From Roseivirga thermotolerans (GTDB lineage: Bacteria; Bacteroidota; Bacteroidia; Cytophagales; Cyclobacteriaceae): 64,000 nucleotides of DNA. Made by a program: the position numbers and the translations under genes. Shown here piece by piece: positions 17,726-25,862 of this stretch. The stretch spans positions 682,001 through 746,000 of the forward strand of contig NZ_BNAG01000001.1 in the NCBI RefSeq assembly GCF_014653175.1, written 5' to 3'. Numbering within the stretch: position 1 is the stretch's first letter; each line of letters begins with the position of its first letter. Under the pieces are notes generated by a model. That model was given only the letters and a program-made list of their open reading frames with translations. It did no database searches and was not told the DNA's origin.

Positions 17726-18325
17726 TTACACTTGAGTTAACCGGGATTCAGCCTGACGGAAAAAGGTTTTCTGGAAAACAAGTATGCCCAACACCCCCAC
17801 CAAAATGGCTACATCGGCCATATTAAAAATGGGTAAAAGGGCTACTTTTTTTCCTCCCCAAAGAGGAAACCAATCGGGTAGATAGCCTTCCCAAAAATCG
17901 AAGTACAACATATCTATAACCTGCCCATGAAACCAGGGAGTTATGGAGTTGTACGGGGCGTTGTCTAAAAGTGCTCCGTAGAATACAGAGTCGACCAAGT
18001 TGCCGATTGCCCCACCTAGTATGGCTGCTATACACCAGAGAAGGCCTGCATGATATTTAGTTTTGGTGAGCCTGAATAGACCATAGGCAATAAAAAGAAT
18101 GGCCAGCAGACGAAAAACAGTCAAGGCGAGTTTGCCATAGCCTGCTCCAAAGCTCAAACCAAAGGCCATACCTCTGTTTAGTACATAATGTAACTTAAAC
18201 CATTCGCCCAGCAGGTTGATTTCTCCGGCCGGGCCCATGGTCATGTTATAATGAACCAGCAGCTTTACTGCCTGGTCTATTGCAACAATTGTAAGTGTGA
18301 GTACAAAATACTTATACTGTCTCAA
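17726..18325 (-). CDS. lspA: Lipoprotein signal peptidase (signal peptidase II)
   Basis: LspA is the inner-membrane aspartyl protease that removes the signal peptide from prolipoproteins after lipidation, which matters in an organism with as many lipoproteins as this window shows. The 199-residue product has four membrane helices. The catalytic aspartates are D112 in GNLVDSVFYG and D171 in FNMADVAILVG; the early AIDQAVK and VLNRGMAFG blocks are also present. An extra loop between the two aspartates (about residues 118-165) is longer than in E. coli, as is usual in Bacteroidota. It follows ileS by 7 bases, the classical ileS-lspA pairing. Confidence 0.96.
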   Translation of the reverse strand: MRQYKYFVLTLTIVAIDQAVKLLVHYNMTMGPAGEINLLGEWFKLHYVLNRGMAFGLSFGAGYGKLALTVFRLLAILFIAYGLFRLTKTKYHAGLLWCIAAILGGAIGNLVDSVFYGALLDNAPYNSITPWFHGQVIDMLYFDFWEGYLPDWFPLWGGKKVALLPIFNMADVAILVGVLGILVFQKTFFRQAESRLTQV

Positions 18326-18332
18326 AATGAAG

Positions 18333-21300
18333 CTATCTCACTCCAATGCTGACGGTAAGCGTCCAATCGTCTACCTCCAAACTTTGAGCATCAGATACCT
18401 CCTCCAGTATCTCCAGACTCAAAGCCTGAGTTTCTGTACAGATATATTCTGAGTAGGCTCTGATGGCCTCGTCTACAAAACTATCGGACTTTTGAATTCG
18501 GATGTCTATTTTGTCTTGCACATCGAGTCCCATATCTTTTCTCAGGTTCTGCACACGGTTTACCACATCTCTGGCAATTCCTTCCATGCGCAGTTCATCT
18601 GTCAAAGTGATGTCAAGAGCCACCGTGGTCTTGCCTTCGGTAGCCACAGACCAGCCGGGAATATCCTGGCTCTTTATCTCCACATCTTCCAGGCTCAAGG
18701 TTATTTCTTCACCGGCAAGTTGCAGCGTAAAACTGCCTTCCTGCTCAATTGCGGCTATTTCCTGTTTCCCCCAGGCATTGACTGCCGCTGCAATGGCTTT
18801 TACCTTAGGCCCAAACTTTTGACCAATGGAACGGAAGTTTGGTTTAATGCTTTTTACCAAAATCCCACTGGTATCGTCTATAAACTCTATTTCTTTTACG
18901 TTTACCTCTGACTTTATTAACTCGGCTACATGCTCTACATTGTGCCTGGTTTTGGCATCAAGCACCGGAATCATAATTCTGGAAAGTGGTTGTCTCACCT
19001 TTAACTTTTCCTTCTTGCGGAGCGAATGGGTAAGTGACGAAATGGTTTGAGCGAGTCGCATCTGCTCTTCCAAATCCAGATTAATACACGCCTCATCGGC
19101 CTTCGGGAAATCGGCTAGGTGTACTGATTCCTCCTTGTCCTGACCGCTCACTCCGTTGAGGTCCTGATACAGCCTTTCCATATAGAAAGGAGCTATAGGA
19201 GCCCCAAGCTTGGCAATAGTGGCCAGGCAGGTATATAGTGTTTGGTAAGCTGCCTTCTTATCGTCATTGTATTCCCCTTTCCAGAATCGCTTCCTGTTCA
19301 GTCGTACATACCAGTTGCTCAGCTCATCGGTTACAAAATCCATGATCATTCGAGCTGCTTTAGTTGGCTCATAGGCCGAGTAGGCACTATCTACCTCATT
19401 AATGAGTGTATTGAGGCGCGAAAGAATCCACCGATCACTCTCCGGTCGTTTGTTTAGGGCAATAGGGGCGTCTTCAAACCTGAAACCATCCAAATTGGCA
19501 TAAAGGGCAAAGAAGTTATAGGTATTGTACAGCGTTCCGAAGAACCTTCTCTGTACTTCACCCACCCCCTCAATGTTAAACTTGAGGTTGTCCCAAGGGT
19601 TGGCGTTAGAAATCATGTACCAACGGGTGGCGTCTGGTCCATACTCACCGATGGTCTTAAACGGATCTACGGCATTGCCCAACCGCTTGGACATCTTGTT
19701 GCCGTTTTTGTCTAGCACCAAGCCATTGGCAATTACATTTTTAAAGGCCACATTTTCATGTAGCATTACGGCCAGAGCATGCAGAGTAAAGAACCAGCCT
19801 CTGGTTTGATCTACACCTTCTGCTATAAAATCGGCCGGAAAATTCTTTTCAAAAACATCTTCGTTTTCGAATGGGTAGTGCCATTGAGCATAAGGCATTG
19901 CCCCGGAGTCGAACCATACATCTATGAGGTCCGGTTCGCGGAACATTTTCTGCCCTGAATCGCTCACCAGCACAATATCGTCTACATAAGGCCTGTGCAG
20001 GTCAAAATCTTCTCCAATTTGCTCGGTCATGTACCCGGCTTCTATGGATTTTTGCACTTCCTCTCTCAGTTCGGCCAATGAACCAATACACTTTTGCTCT
20101 TTCTTATCTTCAGAAACCCAAATAGGTAATGGTGTTCCCCAGTAGCGCGAACGGCTGAGGTTCCAGTCTACCAGATTCTCCAGCCAGTTACCAAACCTTC
20201 CTTCTCCGGTAGAGGCCGGTTTCCAGTTGATGGTTTTATTGAGCTCCACGAGCTTGTCTTTATAGGCCGTGGTTTTTATGAACCAAGAATCCAAAGGATA
20301 GTAGAGTACCGGCTTGTCTGTTCTCCAGCAGTGCGGATAACTGTGCTCGTATTTTTCTACCCTAAAGGCTCTATTTTCTTCTTTTAGTTTGATAGAAATG
20401 AGTACATCGAGCGACTTTTCAGGCATCTCTTCTTCTTTGTAGTACTCATTCTTCACATACATGCCGGCAAAGTCTGTGATCTCTTTCACATACTTTCCTT
20501 GTTTGTCTACTATGGGCACCTCTTTGCCCTCTTCATCTCTTACAAATACTCCGGGTAGGTTGTACTGAACAGAGGTTCTGAAGTCATCGGCACCAAAGGT
20601 TTTGGAAATATGTACTATTCCGGTACCATCTTCGGTGGTCACAAAATCTCCAATAACCACAGTACATCCGGGTTTTGGTAGAGGAATGTAAGGCATCAAC
20701 TGCTCGTAGCTGGTCCCTGCAAGTTCTTTTCCCTTAAACTCATCGATTACCTCATAAGGGATGAGCTTGTCGCCTTCTTTATAGTCTTCCAGCTTTAGGT
20801 CGCGAGCTTTCGGGTTGAAGTAATGACTCAGCCTATCCTTTGCCAGAATTACATTGATGGGTTGGAAGGTATATTGGTTGAAGGTTTGAACCTTCACATA
20901 ATCTATATTAGCGCCTACGGCCAGACCGTTGTTTGCAGGTAAAGTCCATGGAGTAGTGGTCCAAGCCAGGAAGAAGTCATTCTCCGTTCCTTCAATCTTG
21001 AACATGGCGGTAATGGAGGTGTCTTTTACATCTTTGTAGGTTCCGGGCTGGTTAAGCTCGTGGGAACTAAGGCCAGTACCTGCTGCAGGTGAGTATGGCT
21101 GTATAGTATACCCCTTGTATAACAAGTCTTTGTCGTAGAGTTTTTTAAGCAAACTCCAGAGGGTTTCTATATAGTCGCGCTCAAAAGTAATGTACGGATT
21201 GTCCAGGTCTACCCAGTAGCCCATCTTTTCGGTCAAATCGTCCCACTCATCTTTGAATCGCATTACTGTTTCGCGACATTTCTGATTGTACTCTTCAACC

Positions 21301-21638
21301 GATACTTTTACGCCTATATCTTCTTTCTTTATGCCAAGCTCCTTCTCTACCTGAAGTTCTACAGGCAAGCCGTGGGTATCCCAGCCCCCCTTTCGCTTTA
21401 CCTGAAATCCCTTTTGGGTCTTGTACCTACAGAAAATATCTTTAACGGTACGAGCCATTACGTGGTGAATACCGGGTGTACCATTGGCCGAAGGTGGACC
21501 TTCAAAAAAGGTAAATGTTGGCTGTCCTTCTTTCAACTCAACCGACTTATGAAAGATGTGGTTGGTCTTCCAAAACTCGAGAATATCTTCACCAACTTTG
21601 GCAAATTCAGGCTGCTTGTATTCTGTGTACTTCTTCAC
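18333..21638 (-). CDS. ileS: Isoleucyl-tRNA synthetase
   Basis: IleS charges tRNA-Ile and edits misactivated valine. Visible signatures are the class I HIGH-like region GPPSANGTPGIHHV (residues 47-60) and the KMSKR loop (about residues 648-652). The editing domain lies between them and an anticodon-binding domain follows. The frame stays open to 21689, but that extension overlaps the upstream gene. A GTG at 21638 is preceded 5 bases away by an AAAGGAG ribosome-binding sequence and gives VKKYTEYKQPEF, a normal N-terminus, so I use it (1,101 residues). KMSKR instead of KMSKS, and the long C-terminus, suggest the eukaryote-like type 2 form. It lies between the MMPL transporter and lspA, probably one operon. 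Confidence 0.95.
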   Translation of the reverse strand: MKKYTEYKQPEFAKVGEDILEFWKTNHIFHKSVELKEGQPTFTFFEGPPSANGTPGIHHVMARTVKDIFCRYKTQKGFQVKRKGGWDTHGLPVELQVEKELGIKKEDIGVKVSVEEYNQKCRETVMRFKDEWDDLTEKMGYWVDLDNPYITFERDYIETLWSLLKKLYDKDLLYKGYTIQPYSPAAGTGLSSHELNQPGTYKDVKDTSITAMFKIEGTENDFFLAWTTTPWTLPANNGLAVGANIDYVKVQTFNQYTFQPINVILAKDRLSHYFNPKARDLKLEDYKEGDKLIPYEVIDEFKGKELAGTSYEQLMPYIPLPKPGCTVVIGDFVTTEDGTGIVHISKTFGADDFRTSVQYNLPGVFVRDEEGKEVPIVDKQGKYVKEITDFAGMYVKNEYYKEEEMPEKSLDVLISIKLKEENRAFRVEKYEHSYPHCWRTDKPVLYYPLDSWFIKTTAYKDKLVELNKTINWKPASTGEGRFGNWLENLVDWNLSRSRYWGTPLPIWVSEDKKEQKCIGSLAELREEVQKSIEAGYMTEQIGEDFDLHRPYVDDIVLVSDSGQKMFREPDLIDVWFDSGAMPYAQWHYPFENEDVFEKNFPADFIAEGVDQTRGWFFTLHALAVMLHENVAFKNVIANGLVLDKNGNKMSKRLGNAVDPFKTIGEYGPDATRWYMISNANPWDNLKFNIEGVGEVQRRFFGTLYNTYNFFALYANLDGFRFEDAPIALNKRPESDRWILSRLNTLINEVDSAYSAYEPTKAARMIMDFVTDELSNWYVRLNRKRFWKGEYNDDKKAAYQTLYTCLATIAKLGAPIAPFYMERLYQDLNGVSGQDKEESVHLADFPKADEACINLDLEEQMRLAQTISSLTHSLRKKEKLKVRQPLSRIMIPVLDAKTRHNVEHVAELIKSEVNVKEIEFIDDTSGILVKSIKPNFRSIGQKFGPKVKAIAAAVNAWGKQEIAAIEQEGSFTLQLAGEEITLSLEDVEIKSQDIPGWSVATEGKTTVALDITLTDELRMEGIARDVVNRVQNLRKDMGLDVQDKIDIRIQKSDSFVDEAIRAYSEYICTETQALSLEILEEVSDAQSLEVDDWTLTVSIGVR

Positions 21639-21643
21639 ACCTA

Positions 21644-21650
21644 CTCCTTT
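21644..21650 (-). promoter_or_regulatory. Ribosome-binding site deciding the ileS start
   Basis: AAAGGAG on the minus strand, 5 bases upstream of the GTG at 21638. Strong Shine-Dalgarno sequences are rare in this window, which makes this one informative for the start choice. Confidence 0.65.
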
Positions 21651-21666
21651 TTCAGTTGTTAGCGTA

Positions 21667-24093
21667 TTACTTCTTGGTGGTTCCCACAAAGGGGTCGTTT
21701 TCTTTGATCAACAGGTTTTGTGTATCTATTTCTTCGTCTTCATCTTCTATGTAGAACTCATAGTGTTCTATAAGGGGATGAAAGTTTTGGTTTCGCTTAC
21801 CACTATCGAACACCATGAGCAAAGCCGGCAACAACGTGAGGTTGGTAAACATGGCAAAGAAAAGTGTCAGGGAAGTGAGTAAGCCAAGGGCCACTGTTCC
21901 TCCAAAATCGGAAAAGACAAAGATTACAAAACCAAAAAACAGAATAATGGAGGTATAGAGCATGCTAGACCCTGTTTCTTTTATGCTGTTGCTTATGGCA
22001 ATTGGCACAAAGAATTTCTTGGCAAACAACTCTTGCCGGTATTTGGCCAGAAAATGAATGGAATCATCTACTGAAATTCCAAAAGCTATGCTAAAGATTA
22101 ATGCCGTACTCGGTTTTAACGGAATGCCAAAGTATCCCATAATTCCGGCTGTCATAATCAGAGGAATGAAGTTGGGAATGAGCGAAATGACAATCATTCG
22201 AATATTGGCAAAGAGTATGGCCATAATAATGGCAATAATGACGAAGGCCAACAGTAAACTGAACCTCAGGTTTTCGATGAGAAACTGATTGCCCTTAACG
22301 AAGAGCAGTGTTGAGCCAGTTACAGCCGTTGAGATTTCCTCATCGTCTTTAAACACCTTGTCTATTTCCGGTTCAATCACGTGGTTAATGAGCGAGTCCA
22401 TTTTATTGGAACCTATATCGGCAATCTTCAGGCTCACGCGCATTACCTGACCGGTTGTGTCTACAAAAGAGCTCAGAAAGCTGGCATTATCGCTCTGGTT
22501 GGATAGATAGCTTAGAATTACGTTTCTGTCGCTGGGGCTCGGCAAACCGTAGAAGCGTTCGTTGCCATTATAAAAAGCTTGACGCACTGCCTTGGCAAAA
22601 GAGACGATCGATACCGGAGACGACACATTTTCCAACGGCTCCAGAGCCTCTTCGAGCTGATCTACCCTTCTGAGGTTTCTGGCATTTATGGTCGATTTGG
22701 GTCGTCCGAAATCAATTATAATCTCCAGCGGCATCACCCCGCTAAAATTGTCTTCAAAAAAGTAGAGGTCTTGCTTGAGCTGAGATTTCTCGGGAATATC
22801 ATCGACCATATAGGCCACTGAATAAAGCTTGGTAACACCCACTATGGCCACGGTAAGAATAACAGCTGTGGCTGCAAAAACCCTGTAGCGATGGCGGTGT
22901 ACCAGCAAGTCGAGCAGTACCAAAAACCGACCTACAATTTTAAACTCAAGGTGTTTTAACTGATTGGCCTTAGGGGCCGGCAAATAGCTGAGAATACCCG
23001 GAATGAGTACTATACTTACTACAAACGTGGCAAGGATGTTAATTCCGGCTACCAGCCCAAATTCCTTCAATAGCTTAATATCGGTGGTCAGCAGCACCAA
23101 AAAACCGATGGCCGTGGTAAAATTGGTGATGAAGGTGACCATACCAATTTTGCGCACCATTCGGCTAAGCGCCTTTATTTTGTTGCCATGTTTGGCAAAC
23201 TCCTGATGGTACTTGTTGAGTAAATAAACAGCATTGGGTATACCTATTACAACTATTATGGAAGGTATAAGCCCCGTGAGTACCGTTATTTTGTAGTTGA
23301 GAATGCCCACTGTGCCCAACACCCACACTACCACCACACTGATAACAATAAGCGGTACCACTACTGAGGTCCACGACCGGAAGAACAAAAACAGAATTAG
23401 CGCTGTAATGCCCAAAGACAATACAATGAAGAGCCTCAGTTCATCATTAGTCTTTTCTTGCATTACGGTTCGCACAAAGGGCATTCCTGAGTAATGAAGT
23501 TCTATTCCGGTTTGCCGGGTAAACTCTTCTCCCATGGCCTGAATATCTCTTACCAACCCATTTCTGTCTTTGGAGTTGAGCACCTCGCGCTTCATATTAA
23601 TGAGTATGAGCGTGGCACCATTCTCCGGATTCAACAGTTGTCCGGTATAAAACTTGAGCTTCAAAGCTTCGGCCAGCAGCGAGTCTAGCTCCTGCTGCGT
23701 TTTTGGATAGTCGGGAATTAAGGGCTGCAGATCGAAACTCCTCTTCTCAGTGTTTTTGACCACATTTTGGAGCGCTGCCAGAGAAATTACATTGCTGATA
23801 CCTTCAGTACTGGCTATACGATCATTGAGTCTCTTATAGGCATTAAAATTTTCCAGCGCATAAATGGCACTGTCTTTAGCACCAACTACCAGAATGTTGC
23901 CATCTTCTCCGAACTTTTCTTTGAACTCTTGAAAATACCGGTAGTTCTCATCCGTGCTCGGCACCGCGGTGTTAAAGTTAAAGGCCATCTGAACATCGCG
24001 AGCCATAAAGCCCATAAAGGCTGTTACAAGAGCCAGCGCGACTATCAGTATAAACCTGTATTTCAGTACAATATGGGGGAGTTTAGACCACAT
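21667..24093 (-). CDS. MMPL / RND-superfamily transporter
   Basis: An 808-residue inner-membrane protein with the RND layout: an N-terminal membrane helix, a large periplasmic loop (about residues 35-215), a block of five to six helices, a second periplasmic loop (about 425-610) and a second helix block. The two halves show matched GIPNAVYLLNKYHQE and GISVDDSIHFLAKYRQE segments at the ends of corresponding helices, typical of MMPL proteins. Substrates in this family are lipids, hopanoids or hydrophobic compounds; the substrate here cannot be read from sequence. It heads the MMPL-ileS-lspA run, with a promoter at 24109-24138. Confidence 0.88.
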   Translation of the reverse strand: MWSKLPHIVLKYRFILIVALALVTAFMGFMARDVQMAFNFNTAVPSTDENYRYFQEFKEKFGEDGNILVVGAKDSAIYALENFNAYKRLNDRIASTEGISNVISLAALQNVVKNTEKRSFDLQPLIPDYPKTQQELDSLLAEALKLKFYTGQLLNPENGATLILINMKREVLNSKDRNGLVRDIQAMGEEFTRQTGIELHYSGMPFVRTVMQEKTNDELRLFIVLSLGITALILFLFFRSWTSVVVPLIVISVVVVWVLGTVGILNYKITVLTGLIPSIIVVIGIPNAVYLLNKYHQEFAKHGNKIKALSRMVRKIGMVTFITNFTTAIGFLVLLTTDIKLLKEFGLVAGINILATFVVSIVLIPGILSYLPAPKANQLKHLEFKIVGRFLVLLDLLVHRHRYRVFAATAVILTVAIVGVTKLYSVAYMVDDIPEKSQLKQDLYFFEDNFSGVMPLEIIIDFGRPKSTINARNLRRVDQLEEALEPLENVSSPVSIVSFAKAVRQAFYNGNERFYGLPSPSDRNVILSYLSNQSDNASFLSSFVDTTGQVMRVSLKIADIGSNKMDSLINHVIEPEIDKVFKDDEEISTAVTGSTLLFVKGNQFLIENLRFSLLLAFVIIAIIMAILFANIRMIVISLIPNFIPLIMTAGIMGYFGIPLKPSTALIFSIAFGISVDDSIHFLAKYRQELFAKKFFVPIAISNSIKETGSSMLYTSIILFFGFVIFVFSDFGGTVALGLLTSLTLFFAMFTNLTLLPALLMVFDSGKRNQNFHPLIEHYEFYIEDEDEEIDTQNLLIKENDPFVGTTKK

Positions 24094-24108
24094 TTTCGAA
24101 CAAGATCA

Positions 24109-24138
24109 CAAAGGTAATATTTTCCCCTTTCAATCATA
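24109..24138 (-). promoter_or_regulatory. Probable promoter of the MMPL-ileS-lspA operon
   Basis: On the minus strand: TATG (24138-24135), 18 bases, TACCTTTG (24116-24109). The -7 element is an exact TAnnTTTG; the -33 element differs by one base from TTTG. The start site would be about 10 bases before the MMPL start codon. Confidence 0.5.
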
Positions 24139-24169
24139 TCCACAGGCCATGTTATTCGGAATAAGTGCT

Positions 24170-25486
24170 CTATATTTTACCGGGCAGGGCTATACCTCCA
24201 ATCTTTCGGTACAAATTCATGGCGTTAGAGTCGGTTAGGCCCGATACAAAATCAAGTAAAGCCCTAAGGGCAAGGTACACGGTAGGAGCCTGTTCAATTT
24301 CGTAGCGGGTATCTTCGGGCAGCAATCTGTAGCACACCTGCTCTTTTCTTGTTTGTTTGCCTTTTTGAATAGAACATGCCGCTGGCACAAAAGCCTCGAG
24401 CAAACCATTAATTACTGTAAAACCGGCCGCTTCAATTTCCAGCACTGTTCTGGATCGGTAAATATTCTGAACCGATATCTTACTTATTTGTGCCAGGTGG
24501 TCGGCAGCCGGAATGGCATCTGTAAGTGAAACATCAAATTTTCCGCTCAAAATATCTTCTTCACTATCAAGAAACAGGGTCTTGCATTGATCTATCAGCT
24601 CGGAAATAGCCAAGGCCCTGAGCACCGCAATTTGCTCTCTTTTACTCCTTATAGTATATAGCTTATTTCTGTCGAACCTCTCACCAATAACCTGTGCATA
24701 CAATTCAATGGTATCTTCCTGGCTCAGCAGCCCCAAATTGCAACCGTCTTCAAGGTCTATGACATGGTAACAAATATCATCTGCCGCCTCTACTAAAAAT
24801 GCCAAAGGGTGCCTTGTCCATTGCTCCTCTGCTAAAGCCTTCAGCCCCAGCTTATGTGCCATTTCCTTAAACAGGTCGGCTTCCGATACATAAAAGCCAT
24901 ACTTCTTCTGGCTTCTTCTGGGTTTGAGTGCATCGCTGACCAGAGCCGGCCTGGGGTATTTAGTAAAAGCTGCAAGGGTTGGAGCAGTTAGTTTTAGTCC
25001 CTGATAGCCCGATTTGTTGAGCAAACGAAAGCCTTGAGCATTTCCTTCAAAGTTTACGAGATCGGCCCATTCCTTTTGGGTAAACTCACTTTCTAAAAGT
25101 TTTGCATTAAGCAAGAAGTACTCCGAAATGGCCTGCTCACCGGAATGGCCAAACGGAGGGTTACCAATATCGTGAGCCAATGAGGCTGAGGCTACAATAG
25201 TTCCAAAATCATTGGCCGATATTTGCCGGGCCATTTCAGGCCTGCGCTCAAGTACCGAATCGCCCACCAATCTACCCAGAGATCGCCCAACACTACTTAC
25301 CTCCAAACTATGCGTCAATCGATTGTGAACAAAATCATGTTCGGGCAGGGGGTGAACCTGCGTTTTGTCTTGCAGTTTTCTAAACGGATGGGAGAAGATT
25401 ATTCTATCATAATCTCTATCGAACAGGGTTCGGGCCTGTTGAATGCTTTTCTGTTCGCTCAAATCCAATAGTTGCTGCCAATGCAT
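24170..25486 (-). CDS. dgt: Deoxyguanosinetriphosphate triphosphohydrolase (dGTPase)
   Basis: An HD-domain enzyme that cleaves dGTP (or other dNTPs) to the nucleoside and triphosphate, adjusting the DNA precursor pool. The 438-residue protein carries the family metal ligands: H59 in HNRLTHSLEV and H105-D106 in SLAHDIGNPPFGHSGEQAI, with the later DDICYHVIDLEDG segment. Length fits the standard dGTPase rather than shorter HD-domain relatives. It is monocistronic, divergent from susC across a 376-bp control region. Confidence 0.93.
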   Translation of the reverse strand: MHWQQLLDLSEQKSIQQARTLFDRDYDRIIFSHPFRKLQDKTQVHPLPEHDFVHNRLTHSLEVSSVGRSLGRLVGDSVLERRPEMARQISANDFGTIVASASLAHDIGNPPFGHSGEQAISEYFLLNAKLLESEFTQKEWADLVNFEGNAQGFRLLNKSGYQGLKLTAPTLAAFTKYPRPALVSDALKPRRSQKKYGFYVSEADLFKEMAHKLGLKALAEEQWTRHPLAFLVEAADDICYHVIDLEDGCNLGLLSQEDTIELYAQVIGERFDRNKLYTIRSKREQIAVLRALAISELIDQCKTLFLDSEEDILSGKFDVSLTDAIPAADHLAQISKISVQNIYRSRTVLEIEAAGFTVINGLLEAFVPAACSIQKGKQTRKEQVCYRLLPEDTRYEIEQAPTVYLALRALLDFVSGLTDSNAMNLYRKIGGIALPGKI

Positions 25487-25614
25487 GGGGTAATTTTTTG
25501 GTGAAGGCTAATTTTTGCTCACAATAATGCTAAAAAATAAAAGAAGGTAGAACCCCGGAAGACAATTCAACCAAAATGATGGCCATCTGCAATCCTTTGC
25601 AAAATTAAAGTGGC

Positions 25615-25630
25615 TTTTAAGGCCTTAAAA
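25615..25630. promoter_or_regulatory. 16-bp perfect palindrome upstream of susC
   Basis: TTTTAAGGCCTTAAAA, perfectly self-complementary, about 105 bp upstream of the LacI-type site and 128 bp from the dgt start. It is a possible second operator; the cognate protein is unknown. Confidence 0.4.
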
Positions 25631-25734
25631 CAACTGATTACCGGGCAGGGTTAAGTAAAAGTTATCGAACAACGCTAAGCCTCAGAAGCTAACTATTTGA
25701 AGAGGCAACAGATATGTCGTGTATGTTAAATTTT

Positions 25735-25746
25735 GCAAACGTTTGC
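25735..25746. promoter_or_regulatory. LacI/GalR-family operator palindrome upstream of susC
   Basis: GCAAACGTTTGC, a perfect 12-bp palindrome with a central CG step, inside TTGCAAACGTTTGCGT. This is the form bound by LacI/GalR-family repressors and is very close to the enterobacterial PurR box. It lies 116 bp before the susC ATG. The cognate regulator is not in the window. A sugar-responsive role is inference. Confidence 0.65.
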
Positions 25747-25862
25747 GTTAATTTTAACTTTAACATACTATGAATTGAAGTGCAGTAATTGTACTTTAAG
25801 CATTCGATTGCACTTTTTTGGCCGTTTTTGGCCACTAATCAAGTAAACTTAAAAATGATTGT

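Larger units (their letters stand above)
25487..25862. other. 376-bp divergent control region between dgt and susC
   Basis: No gene is visible. It holds a 16-bp palindrome (25615-25630), a LacI-type operator palindrome (25735-25746) and two direct copies of TTTTTGGCC near 25816-25833. No clean Bacteroidota promoter could be fixed. TTTG inside the operator (25742-25745) has only a poor -7 partner at 25766. TATG (25769-25772), 19 bases, TACTTTAA (25792-25799) is a weak alternative. Confidence 0.55.

Noticed and set aside
21639-21689. A 17-residue N-terminal extension of ileS
   Set aside because: It overlaps the MMPL gene end, lacks a ribosome-binding sequence and is not family-like; the GTG at 21638 has a good one.
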